Shown: positions 16,917 to 24,088 of the stretch, piece by piece
Position numbering within the stretch: position 1 is the stretch's first letter
Layout of the letters: each line of letters starts with the position of its first letter
Assembly (NCBI GenBank): GCA_900320465.1
Contig: ONSQ01000003.1
Coordinates: 1-63,665, forward strand
DNA: 63,665 nt
Source: an uncultured Eubacteriales bacterium
GTDB lineage: Bacteria; Bacillota; Clostridia; Oscillospirales; Oscillospiraceae
Direction of reading: 5' to 3'
The notes under the pieces: model-generated
Databases searched by the model: none
What the model was told of the DNA's origin: nothing
The model's input: only the letters and a program-made list of their open reading frames with translations
Position numbers and translations under genes: made by a program

Positions 16917-16948
16917 CCCCGGGGGCGCGCAGCGTCCCCGGGCACATT
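16917..16948 (+). terminator. Intercistronic hairpin between binding protein and permease genes
   Basis: An 11-bp GC stem (CCCGGGGGCGC / GCGTCCCCGGG, 3-nt loop, one G-T pair) is followed by CACATTTTTG. It probably stops part of the transcripts or protects the upstream mRNA, giving more binding protein than permease. Confidence 0.6.
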
Positions 16949-16969
16949 TTTGATAAAAGAGGAACCCCT

Positions 16970-17617
16970 ATGTCGCTTCTGACCATGATCCTGAAGATGA
17001 GCGAGGGCCTGGGCAAGACCTGCGCCATCTTTTTTCTGACGCTGCTGTTCTCGCTGCCGCTGGGCATGCTGGTGGCGCTGGCGCGCATGAGTCGCTCCCG
17101 CGTTCTGTCCGCCGTCACGCGCTTTTTCATCACCGTGCTGCGCGGCACGCCGCTGATGCTCCAGCTGCTGGCGGTCACCTACGGCCCCTACTACCTCTTC
17201 GGCGCCGCCGTGTCCCGCAACAAGCTCATCCCGGTGGTAGTCGCCTTTTCCATCAACTATGCTGCCTATTTTGCCGAGATCTACCGGGGCGGCATCGAAT
17301 CCATCCCCGTTGGCCAGTACGAGGCGGCACAGGTACTGGGCTACACCCGGTTCCAGACCTTTGTGCGCATCATCCTGCCCCAGGTGATCAAGCGCATCAT
17401 GCCCTCGATCACCAACGAGGTGGTCACCCTGGTCAAGGACACCTCCATGGCCTTCACCGTTTCCTACCAGGAGATGTTCACCATCGGCAAACAGATCGCC
17501 AATTCCCAGACCAGCTTCATGCCCTTTGTGGTGGCCGGCGTGTTCTACTATGTGTTCAACGCCCTGGTGGACGCCGCCATGGGCCGCATCGAAAAGCGGC
17601 TGGATTATTATAAGTAA
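16970..17617 (+). CDS. Polar amino-acid ABC transporter, permease
   Basis: Inner-membrane permease of the His/Glu/Gln/Arg family, 215 residues with about five hydrophobic helices. The cytosolic EAA loop that docks on the ATPase is [21 protein letters not shown] at about residues 117-137, and the family segments [11 protein letters not shown] and [18 protein letters not shown] are present. Only one permease gene is in the operon, so it should work as a homodimer. 13 bp separate its stop from the ATPase gene. Confidence 0.92.
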   Translation: MSLLTMILKMSEGLGKTCAIFFLTLLFSLPLGMLVALARMSRSRVLSAVTRFFITVLRGTPLMLQLLAVTYGPYYLFGAAVSRNKLIPVVVAFSINYAAYFAEIYRGGIESIPVGQYEAAQVLGYTRFQTFVRIILPQVIKRIMPSITNEVVTLVKDTSMAFTVSYQEMFTIGKQIANSQTSFMPFVVAGVFYYVFNALVDAAMGRIEKRLDYYK

Positions 17618-17630
17618 GGAGGAGCGCGCC

Positions 17631-18410
17631 ATGAACGAACCCATCAGCGCCGAGCGCGGCAGTACCGACAGCATCCTGTGCGTGCGCGGTCTCCAGAAGT
17701 CCTTCGGCTCGCTGCGCGTGCTGCGCGATATTTCCCTGGAGGTGGACAAGGGCAACGTGGTCTCCATCATCGGCCCCTCCGGCTCCGGCAAATCCACGCT
17801 CCTGCGCTGCGCCACGTTCCTGGAGCAGGCGGACGACGGCGACATCCTCTACGACGGCCGCTATGCCCTGCGCGGCGGCGTCTGGGCTCCCCGCGCCGAA
17901 CTGACGCAGCTGCGCCGCCGCTTCGGCCTTGTGTTCCAGAATTTCCAGCTGTTCCCCCACTACTCGGTGCTGAAGAATATCACCGAGGCCCCGATCCTGC
18001 ACGGCGAGGACAGGGACCGGGTGCGCGAGCGCGCCCTGGCACTGATCGCCAAGATGGGTCTGGCGGGCAAGGAGAACGCCTATCCCTACCAGCTCTCCGG
18101 CGGCCAGCAGCAGCGGGTGGCCATCGCCCGCGCCCTGGCCATGAACCCCGAGATCCTCTTTTTCGACGAGCCCACCTCCGCCCTGGACCCGGAGCTGACC
18201 GGCGAGGTGCTCAAGGTCATCCGCCAGCTTGCCGAGGAAAAGATGACCATGGTGGTCGTCACCCACGAAATGCCCTTTGCCAAGGCCGTCAGCAACCGCG
18301 TCATCTTCATGGCCGACGGCGTCATCGTGGAGCAGGGCGACCCGCTTGCGGTCTTTGACGATCCGAAGGAGGAGCGCACAAAACAGTTTCTGCGGGTGTT
18401 CGAGCGATGA
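17631..18410 (+). CDS. Polar amino-acid ABC transporter, ATP-binding protein
   Basis: GlnQ/HisP-type ATPase of 259 residues. Walker [10 protein letters not shown] (about 48-56), Q-loop [13 protein letters not shown] signature LSGGQQQR, Walker [15 protein letters not shown] and the H-switch VTHEM are all intact. The open frame reaches back into the permease gene, but the ATG at 17631 follows AAGGAGGAG and starts the normal N-terminus. Its stop overlaps the start of the racemase-like gene as ATGA, so transporter ATPase and enzyme are translated together. Confidence 0.94.
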   Translation: MNEPISAERGSTDSILCVRGLQKSFGSLRVLRDISLEVDKGNVVSIIGPSGSGKSTLLRCATFLEQADDGDILYDGRYALRGGVWAPRAELTQLRRRFGLVFQNFQLFPHYSVLKNITEAPILHGEDRDRVRERALALIAKMGLAGKENAYPYQLSGGQQQRVAIARALAMNPEILFFDEPTSALDPELTGEVLKVIRQLAEEKMTMVVVTHEMPFAKAVSNRVIFMADGVIVEQGDPLAVFDDPKEERTKQFLRVFER

Positions 18411-19231
18411 TCCGCTATCATGTATTCGATCCCACCGGCAATCTCACCGCCCTGGTGGAGAGCCCTGTGCCCGTGTCTGAGCAGAAGGCGGTGGCCGATA
18501 CGATCATGGCCCTCCGCCCGTCGGTGGAGCAGGTGGGCTTCCTGACGCCGCCCGGGCCGAACAGTCCCGGCGCGCTGCGCATGGCGGGCGGGGAGTTCTG
18601 CGGCAATGCCTCCATGAGCGCCGCCGCCTGCTTCGCCCTGGAAGGCTGGTACGGCGCGAATGCCGGGCCGGTTTTTCTGACCGTCTCCGGCGCAGACGCT
18701 CCGGTGGAGGTCCGCCTGTCGCGTGAGGAAGATCGCAGCTCCGCCGCGGCGGTGAAAATGCCCCCGGCTCGATGCGTGGAAACACGGCCCTTGACCTGTG
18801 ACGGACTGTCGGACGAGCTTGGCGTGGTGACGCTGCCGGGCATCAGCCATATCGTGATCCCCGAGGGCTCGCCCTTCCATGCCCTGCTGGACGAACCAAG
18901 GCGGGCCGAGCGGGTCGTGCGCGCGCTGTGCGCTTCCCTGAAGGCCGATTGCCTGGGACTGATGTTCCTCTCCGGAGAGGGGGAGGAGCGCACCCTCACG
19001 CCGCTGGTTTTCGTTCCCGGCAGCGGCACCCTGTTCTGGGAGAGCTCCTGCGCCAGCGGCAGCGCCGCCGTCGGCCTGTACCTGGCCGCCGAGCGCGGAG
19101 GGCGCGTCTGCCTGTCGCTGCGCCAGCGGGGCGGCACCCTGCGTGTGGACAGCGACGGCCTCACCGGCGAAACCTGGCTGCGCGGCCGGACAAGACTCCT
19201 CGGTACCTACACACTCCCGGATTTGGCCTGA
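18407..19231 (+). CDS. Two-cysteine amino-acid racemase/epimerase (DapF/CntK-like fold)
   Basis: PLP-independent racemase of the diaminopimelate epimerase superfamily, 274 residues. These enzymes use two cysteines as general acid and base; here C65 in [11 protein letters not shown] and C215 in [12 protein letters not shown] sit in the two matching half-domain loops. The motifs differ from DapF (CGNGxR and ACGTG), so this is probably not the lysine-pathway enzyme; it resembles histidine-racemase-like members such as CntK. Translation is coupled to the amino-acid ABC ATPase by an ATGA overlap, so its substrate is likely the transported amino acid, either to use a D-form or to make one. That assignment is inference. 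Confidence 0.75.
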   Translation: MIRYHVFDPTGNLTALVESPVPVSEQKAVADTIMALRPSVEQVGFLTPPGPNSPGALRMAGGEFCGNASMSAAACFALEGWYGANAGPVFLTVSGADAPVEVRLSREEDRSSAAAVKMPPARCVETRPLTCDGLSDELGVVTLPGISHIVIPEGSPFHALLDEPRRAERVVRALCASLKADCLGLMFLSGEGEERTLTPLVFVPGSGTLFWESSCASGSAAVGLYLAAERGGRVCLSLRQRGGTLRVDSDGLTGETWLRGRTRLLGTYTLPDLA

Positions 19232-19312
19232 ACCGATTCTTCAACTCCCGGCGGAGCGGGCAGTCCCTTTTCGGATAGACCTCAGCGGTATGCCGGAAGA
19301 AAAATCAATTTC

Positions 19313-19346
19313 AAAAAGCCTTTCGAGAGATCGAAAGGCTTTTTCT
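19313..19346 (+). terminator. Terminator of the amino-acid transporter/racemase operon
   Basis: A perfect stem AAAAGCCTTTCGA / TCGAAAGGCTTTT with loop GAGA, followed by CTTATT. Confidence 0.9.
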
Positions 19347-19348
19347 TA

Positions 19349-19378
19349 TTGACTATTCCACCAATAATAAGGTAAAAT
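19349..19378 (+). promoter_or_regulatory. Promoter of holB-ricT
   Basis: TTGACT (19349-19354) and TAAAAT (19373-19378) are 18 bp apart, directly behind the preceding terminator. Confidence 0.6.
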
Positions 19379-19436
19379 ATATTGATAAGTCTGCAATCGG
19401 ACAAAGCATACAAAGCATAAGAAAAAGGAGCGGGCC

Positions 19437-20234
19437 ATGAGAGAGCTGAAATGGAACAACGCCGGCGAGCTGGCCCATGCCTGCATCCTGCTCTCCCCGT
19501 CGGAAGAGGAGCGGGCGCGCACGGCCAACACCGTTGCCGCGGCCCTGCTCTGCAGCGACCCCGGCCCGGTCCCCTGCGGCCGGTGCCGCGACTGCCGCAA
19601 GGTCCGCGAGGGTATCCATCCCGATCTGATCACCGTCCGCCGTCTGGGCGACGACAAGGGCAAGCAGAAGCGGGAGATCAGCGTGGACCAGATCCGCGCG
19701 ATCATCGCCGACTCTGTGGTGCTGCCCAACGAGGCCGAGCGCAAGGTCTATGTGATCGAGGACGCGGACCGGATGAACCTCAGCGCCCAGAACGCCGCCC
19801 TCAAGCTCCTGGAGGAGCCGCCCCGCGGTGTGTATTTCCTGCTGCTGGCCGCCAATGCCGAGCTGCTGCTGGAAACGGTGCGATCGCGCTGTGAAAAGCT
19901 GGTGTGTCAGACCGGCGAGGAGGTCCTCGACGAGGAGAGCCAGAAGCTGGCCGCCGCTTTCGTGCGCCGCTGCGCCGAAAAGGACGAGGCAAAGCTCTTT
20001 CGCTGGTGCTCTGCCAACGAGAATCTGGACAACGCCGCGGCCGTCGCCTTTCTCGAGGCGTCGATCGCGCTGCTGCGGGACATGCTCTGCAGACGAAGAA
20101 GCTCGCTTTCCCTGAGCGAGAAGGAAGTATATGATCTCGAGACGCTTCTGGAAAAGTGTCTGGGCATGCTGCGGCTCAACTGCTCCGTCAAGCATGTGCT
20201 GGGCCTGCTGGCGGTCTCGGCGATCAACGGATAA
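19437..20234 (+). CDS. holB: DNA polymerase III subunit delta prime
   Basis: Clamp-loader subunit of 265 residues; it helps open the beta sliding clamp at primed DNA. The zinc motif CGRCRDCRK (about 47-55) and the sensor/SRC region EDADRMNLSAQNALLK-like followed by EEPPRGVYFLLLAANAELLLETVRSRC are typical of the DnaX/HolB AAA+ group. As in other delta prime subunits there is no intact Walker A loop near the N-terminus, so it should not hydrolyse ATP. It lies 16 bp upstream of the PSP1/RicT gene, the same neighbour order as holB-yaaT in Bacillus. Confidence 0.9.
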   Translation: MRELKWNNAGELAHACILLSPSEEERARTANTVAAALLCSDPGPVPCGRCRDCRKVREGIHPDLITVRRLGDDKGKQKREISVDQIRAIIADSVVLPNEAERKVYVIEDADRMNLSAQNAALKLLEEPPRGVYFLLLAANAELLLETVRSRCEKLVCQTGEEVLDEESQKLAAAFVRRCAEKDEAKLFRWCSANENLDNAAAVAFLEASIALLRDMLCRRRSSLSLSEKEVYDLETLLEKCLGMLRLNCSVKHVLGLLAVSAING

Positions 20235-20250
20235 AGGACAGGATACAACA

Positions 20251-21564
20251 TTGATTGAGGTAATCAGCGTAAAATTCAAAAACCGGGGCAAGTGCTATTT
20301 CTTCGCCCCCAACGGCCTGAGCGTCCGCACCGGCGACCGTGTCATCGTCGAGACCGCCAAGGGCCTGGAGATCGCCGACTGCTGCCACGGCAACCACATG
20401 GCCGAGGACAACGCGGTGGTCCAGCCGCTGCGCGGCGTCGTGCGTCTTGCCACCACGGACGATCTGCGCGTGGCGGAAATCAACAAAAAGCGCGAGAAGG
20501 AGGCCTTCGGCATCTGCGAAAAGAAGATCGCCGAGCACGGCCTGGACATGAAGCTGGTGGACGTGGAGTGCAACTTCGAGGGCAACAAGACCACCTTCTT
20601 CTTCACCTCCAACGGCCGCGTGGACTTCCGCGAGCTGGTCAAGGACCTGGCGGGCATCTTCCGCAACCGCATCGAGCTGCGCCAGATCGGCGTGCGCGAC
20701 GAGACCAAGATGCTCGGCGGCATCGGCATCTGCGGCCGCCCCTACTGCTGCAGCCAGTTTCTGGAGGATTTCCAGCCCGTCTCCACCAAAATGGCCAAGA
20801 TCCAGTCTCTCTCCCTCAACCCCGCCAAGATCTCCGGCGCCTGCGGACGGCTGATGTGCTGCCTGCGCTACGAGCAGGCGGCCTATGAGGATCTGGTCAA
20901 AAAGGTCCCCAAGCAGGGCGCTTTTGTAGAGACCATCGACGGCTACGGCACCGCCGTTCAGGTCAATCTGCTGCGCCAGACCGTCAAGGTCCGTCTGGAC
21001 AGCGACACCGACGACAGCCTCCATCTTTATAAGGCCAACGAGCTGTGCGCCGTGCCCGGCGGACGGCCCCGTGACGGCGAGGAGCCGCCCCATGTGCTCC
21101 ACTATGTCCCCGAGGAGCCCGAAGAGCCCGAAGAGGAGGAGACCGACAGCTGGGCCGTTCCCACCATGGTGGTGCCCGAGCCCGTCCTTCCCGCCGCCGA
21201 GAGCGGCGAGCGCCGCTCCGACAAGAGCCGCCGCAGAAGAAGAAAAGGCGGCGATAAGTCCCAGGGCGAGAAAAAGCCCGCCGAGAAGAAGGAAGCTCCT
21301 GCAAAGAAGGAGGCTCCGGTGAAAAAGGAAGCTCCGGCAAAGAAGCCGGAAAAAGGGGAGAGCAAAAACGCCCGTCCCGCCGGCTCCCAGAAGAAGAATC
21401 CCAAGTCCGGCACCGCCACCGTCAAGCCCGTCAAGCTCGAGCCCAAGCCAAAAAACGCCGATCCGGCCGCTTCCGGCCAGAATCCGGCCGAGAAAAGGAG
21501 CGGCCGGCCCAACCACCGCCGCCGTCCGCGCGGCGGCAGACCCAAGACCGGCGCCGCCGAATAA
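20251..21564 (+). CDS. ricT: PSP1-domain protein (RicT/YaaT-like) with long basic tail
   Basis: PSP1 family; in Bacillus the RicT (YaaT) member of the RicAFT complex assists RNase Y and development. The PSP1 core is residues 1-255, with GKCYFFAP near the start and the cysteine block ICGRPYCCSQF...CGRLMCCLRYEQ (about 160-210), which in RicT helps hold Fe-S clusters. The start is TTG at 20251 with AGGA 7 nt upstream. Unusual is the C-terminal half-length extension (about 285-437), low-complexity and strongly basic, with KKEAPAKKEAPVKKEAPAKK repeats and an RRRPRGGRPK end, likely disordered and RNA-binding. It follows holB in one operon. RNA binding by the tail is inference. Confidence 0.88.
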   Translation: MIEVISVKFKNRGKCYFFAPNGLSVRTGDRVIVETAKGLEIADCCHGNHMAEDNAVVQPLRGVVRLATTDDLRVAEINKKREKEAFGICEKKIAEHGLDMKLVDVECNFEGNKTTFFFTSNGRVDFRELVKDLAGIFRNRIELRQIGVRDETKMLGGIGICGRPYCCSQFLEDFQPVSTKMAKIQSLSLNPAKISGACGRLMCCLRYEQAAYEDLVKKVPKQGAFVETIDGYGTAVQVNLLRQTVKVRLDSDTDDSLHLYKANELCAVPGGRPRDGEEPPHVLHYVPEEPEEPEEEETDSWAVPTMVVPEPVLPAAESGERRSDKSRRRRRKGGDKSQGEKKPAEKKEAPAKKEAPVKKEAPAKKPEKGESKNARPAGSQKKNPKSGTATVKPVKLEPKPKNADPAASGQNPAEKRSGRPNHRRRPRGGRPKTGAAE

Positions 21565-21706
21565 GGCCCCCTCTTTGCCGCCGCACACGCCAAATCGCGC
21601 CGTCAAGGGAGCGAAAATCCCCCAAAAGCGCTAAAATCTGTGCCAAAGTGGGGATAAGAGGGCTGAAAGATCTGCTTATTTTGCCCTCGGCTTTTTGTGC
21701 TGATAC

Positions 21707-21735
21707 TTGACGAAACCGCTCGGAAGATGTATTAT
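21707..21735 (+). promoter_or_regulatory. Promoter of the zinc-ribbon membrane protein
   Basis: TTGACG (21707-21712) and TATTAT (21730-21735) are 17 bp apart, about 65 bp before the ATG. Confidence 0.65.
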
Positions 21736-21799
21736 TACCCTGTATTCAAGCATCTACCCTTTTTCTATCATACCGAAGAATAGAAGTGGAGGAACAGAA

Positions 21800-22450
21800 A
21801 TGAGTTTGATACCTGAGGTCAAGTGCCGCCGCTGCGGAGAACGTTTTTCTTCGCTGCGCAGCCGCTGCCCGAACTGCGGCACCCGCCGCGTCACGCAGAG
21901 CAGCCGCACTCCCGGCGCCACGCCCGGAACCGTCAGCGGAACCGCGTCTTATGAGCGCGCCGGCAGCAATACAAGATGGCAGATGATTTTCGGCCTGATC
22001 CTGGTCGTCGCCGTGATCCTCGCGGTGATCGTCATGGTCTCCACCAGTCTGAACAGCACGGACGTTTCCACCCGCACCACGCCCGCCATCGCTCCCACGC
22101 TGGTGCCTGAGCAGCCTTCGGTCGAGCCTGTTCCCACTCCCACCCCCACGCCTCCTCCCACGGTTGAGGTGCTTCAGATCCGCTATAACGACGACGAGCG
22201 CACCGACATTACGATGAGCCCGGGCGAGGTTGTGCCCCTCAACGCCTACGTCTCGCCGCTGACCATCACCGACAAGGTCAAGTGGAGCATCGACGATCCG
22301 GATGAGGAATACTTCACCATCACCGTCGATCCCGAGGATGGCAACAAGATCAGCATCGAGTGCCTGAAGTACCGCGAAGCGGTCTCCAAGCTGACCATCG
22401 AGCTCTTTGGCAAGAAGGTCGAATGCGACATCCACACCAGAAGAGCCTGA
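21800..22450 (+). CDS. Zinc-ribbon, single-pass membrane protein with extracytoplasmic beta domain
   Basis: Hypothetical protein of 216 residues. An N-terminal zinc ribbon (CRRCGERF...CPNCGTRR, about 9-32) should be cytosolic; a Ser/Thr/Gly linker leads to one membrane helix (about 57-80), then a Pro/Thr spacer with TPTPTPPPT (about 108-118) and a C-terminal beta-rich, BIG2-like domain (about 120-212) outside. No enzyme motif is visible. The ATG at 21800 has TGGAGGAA upstream; earlier in-frame ATGs lack a site. Monocistronic. The layout could link an intracellular partner to a surface domain, but the role is unknown. Confidence 0.75.
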   Translation: MSLIPEVKCRRCGERFSSLRSRCPNCGTRRVTQSSRTPGATPGTVSGTASYERAGSNTRWQMIFGLILVVAVILAVIVMVSTSLNSTDVSTRTTPAIAPTLVPEQPSVEPVPTPTPTPPPTVEVLQIRYNDDERTDITMSPGEVVPLNAYVSPLTITDKVKWSIDDPDEEYFTITVDPEDGNKISIECLKYREAVSKLTIELFGKKVECDIHTRRA

Positions 22451-22470
22451 GCGCTTTCTGACAATTTGAT

Positions 22471-22503
22471 CCGGGAGGCCGGCTGAGTCCGACCTCCCGT
22501 TTC
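22471..22503 (+). terminator. Terminator before the ATP synthase operon
   Basis: An 11-bp stem with one mismatch (CGGGAGGCCGG / CCGACCTCCCG), followed by TTTCC. Confidence 0.65.
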
Positions 22504-22507
22504 CATG

Positions 22508-22536
22508 CTTGAAAATCGGGGTAAAATGTGCTTTAA
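22508..22536 (+). promoter_or_regulatory. Likely promoter of the ATP synthase operon
   Basis: TTGAAA (22508-22513) and TTTAAT (22531-22536) are 17 bp apart, 75 bp before atpB. No atpI lies upstream. Confidence 0.6.
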
Positions 22537-22610
22537 TGATGAAAAAGCGCTCAACGCGGGACAGTCCCCGTGTGGGCCTTTTGCTGTGTTAAGAAACAGG
22601 AGGTGATCCT

Positions 22611-23294
22611 ATGGAAGAAGCCGGAAATGTGATCTTTTCCATCGGTCCGCTGCAGGTGACAAGCGCCGTTACCACCATGTGGGCGATCATCTTTGTGCTG
22701 GCTCTGGTCTCGTTCCTGGCCACCCGCAATCTGAAAGAAGTGCCCGGTCCGCTGCAGAGTCTGGCGGAGATCGCCGTGGACAAGCTCAGGGACTATTTCG
22801 GCGGACTTCTGGGCGAGAAGAACACCCGCAAGTATTTCCCGGTGTTCGCCACGCTCTTTATTTTCATTATCGTCTGCAACTACTCGGGCCTGCTGCCCGG
22901 CGCGGGTCATGTCAAGGGCTTTGCGCTGCCCACCGCCAGCCTGAGCGTGACGGCGGGGCTGGCCATCGTGGCCTTTTTCACCACCCACGTCATCGGCATT
23001 AGGGAGCGCGGACTCAAGCATTACGCGCTGAGCCTTGCCCAGCCGCTGTATCTGAGCTTTCTGATACTCCCGCTGAATCTGATCGAGCAGCTCGTCCGCC
23101 CGGCCTCGCTGGCGCTGCGACTGTACGGCAACATGTACGGCGAGGAGACGGTGACCGAACAGCTCTACGAAATCTTTCCCATCGGCGTGCCGCTGATCAT
23201 GAACGTGCTGAGTCTGCTGTTCTGCATGCTGCAGGCCATGGTCTTCACGATGCTGCTCTCCATTTATGTTTCGGAAGCGACGGAAGAAGAGTAA
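22611..23294 (+). CDS. atpB: F1Fo ATP synthase subunit a
   Basis: Membrane stator subunit of 227 residues that, with the c-ring, forms the two half-channels for H+ or Na+. The helix with the essential arginine is NLIEQLVRPASLALRLYGNMYGEE (about 160-183), including the conserved R before LYGNM. CNYSGLLPG is the usual aNH motif. RBS AGGAGGTGAT. First gene of the operon; the order a-c-b-fusion-gamma-beta-epsilon follows the standard bacterial order apart from the fused gene. Confidence 0.95.
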   Translation: MEEAGNVIFSIGPLQVTSAVTTMWAIIFVLALVSFLATRNLKEVPGPLQSLAEIAVDKLRDYFGGLLGEKNTRKYFPVFATLFIFIIVCNYSGLLPGAGHVKGFALPTASLSVTAGLAIVAFFTTHVIGIRERGLKHYALSLAQPLYLSFLILPLNLIEQLVRPASLALRLYGNMYGEETVTEQLYEIFPIGVPLIMNVLSLLFCMLQAMVFTMLLSIYVSEATEEE

Positions 23295-23348
23295 AAACCG
23301 ACTATTCACCATAACAAAAAAGAAATCATTATTCAGGAGGAATTCATT

Positions 23349-23576
23349 ATGGCATCCGGAACTATCGCACTGGCAGCCGCGCTCGCGCTGGCTCTCACCG
23401 CCGTCGGCACCGCATTCGCACAGGGCTGGACCGCCTCCAAGGCTATGGACGCGATCGCGCGTCAGCCCGAGGCCGCAGGCAACATCCGCGGCGCACTGGT
23501 CATTTCCCTGGCTCTGATGGAGGCCCTTACCATTTACGGTATGCTCGTCGCCTTCATGCTGGTGGGCAAGATCTGA
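23349..23576 (+). CDS. atpE: F1Fo ATP synthase subunit c
   Basis: Two-helix rotor subunit of 75 residues. The loop ARQPEA (about 37-42) contacts gamma and epsilon. The ion-binding carboxylate is E58 in [11 protein letters not shown]. Compared with the Na+ c-ring of Ilyobacter (Q32, E65, S66, T67, Y70) the glutamine (Q25) and tyrosine (Y63) are kept, but the serine and threonine are A59 and L60, so the coupling ion is unclear. RBS AGGAGG 9 nt upstream of the ATG. Confidence 0.95.
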   Translation: MASGTIALAAALALALTAVGTAFAQGWTASKAMDAIARQPEAAGNIRGALVISLALMEALTIYGMLVAFMLVGKI

Positions 23577-23617
23577 TCTGGGCCCATCGCTGACATCATT
23601 TCGGAGGAAGCTGTGAA

Positions 23618-24052
23618 ATGTTGAGTATCAATATTTCAGAACTGATCTGGACGATCATCAACTTCTTCCTGCTGTATTTTCTGCTCAAGCGTTTTCTGTA
23701 CGGGCCGATCCTGCGTCACATGGACGCACGCCGGGAACGGCTGGACAAGGCTCTGGAGGCGGAGAAAGCCGCCGAGGAGCGCATCCAGGAAACCGAGGAG
23801 CAGATCGAACGGGAGAAGCGCGCGCGCCGTGATGAGGCTGACGAGCTGATCGCCGCCGAGGAGCGTGCCGCCGCCGCGCGCAGCGCCGAAGCGCTCTCCG
23901 CAGCGCGGACCGGGGCCGAGAGTGCGCTCGCCGACGGCCAGTCGCGCCTGGAGGAGTCCAGCGCCCGGGAGCGCGCCGCGCTGCAGGAAGAAACTGACGC
24001 GCTGGCAGAGCTTCTGGCACAGAACATTCTGGGCGGGAGCGCTGCCGAATGA
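23618..24052 (+). CDS. atpF: F1Fo ATP synthase subunit b (stand-alone b-type stalk)
   Basis: Peripheral-stalk subunit of 144 residues with one N-terminal membrane helix (about 6-27) and a long charged, Ala/Glu-rich coiled coil to the end. It stops at AELLAQNILGG and has no delta domain. Because the next gene carries a second b-type membrane stalk at its N-terminus, this one plays the part of b prime in a b/b prime pair, as in cyanobacteria or mycobacteria. 36 bp separate it from the fusion gene. Confidence 0.92.
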   Translation: MLSINISELIWTIINFFLLYFLLKRFLYGPILRHMDARRERLDKALEAEKAAEERIQETEEQIEREKRARRDEADELIAAEERAAAARSAEALSAARTGAESALADGQSRLEESSARERAALQEETDALAELLAQNILGGSAAE

Positions 24053-24088
24053 GTCTGAAGAACAGCAGGAAGGAGGGATGACCGGAAC

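Noticed and set aside
21630..21700. Terminator after the RicT-like gene (GAGGGC...GCCCTC)
   Set aside because: Only a 6-bp stem with a long loop; a CTTTTTG follows, but pairing is too weak to call.
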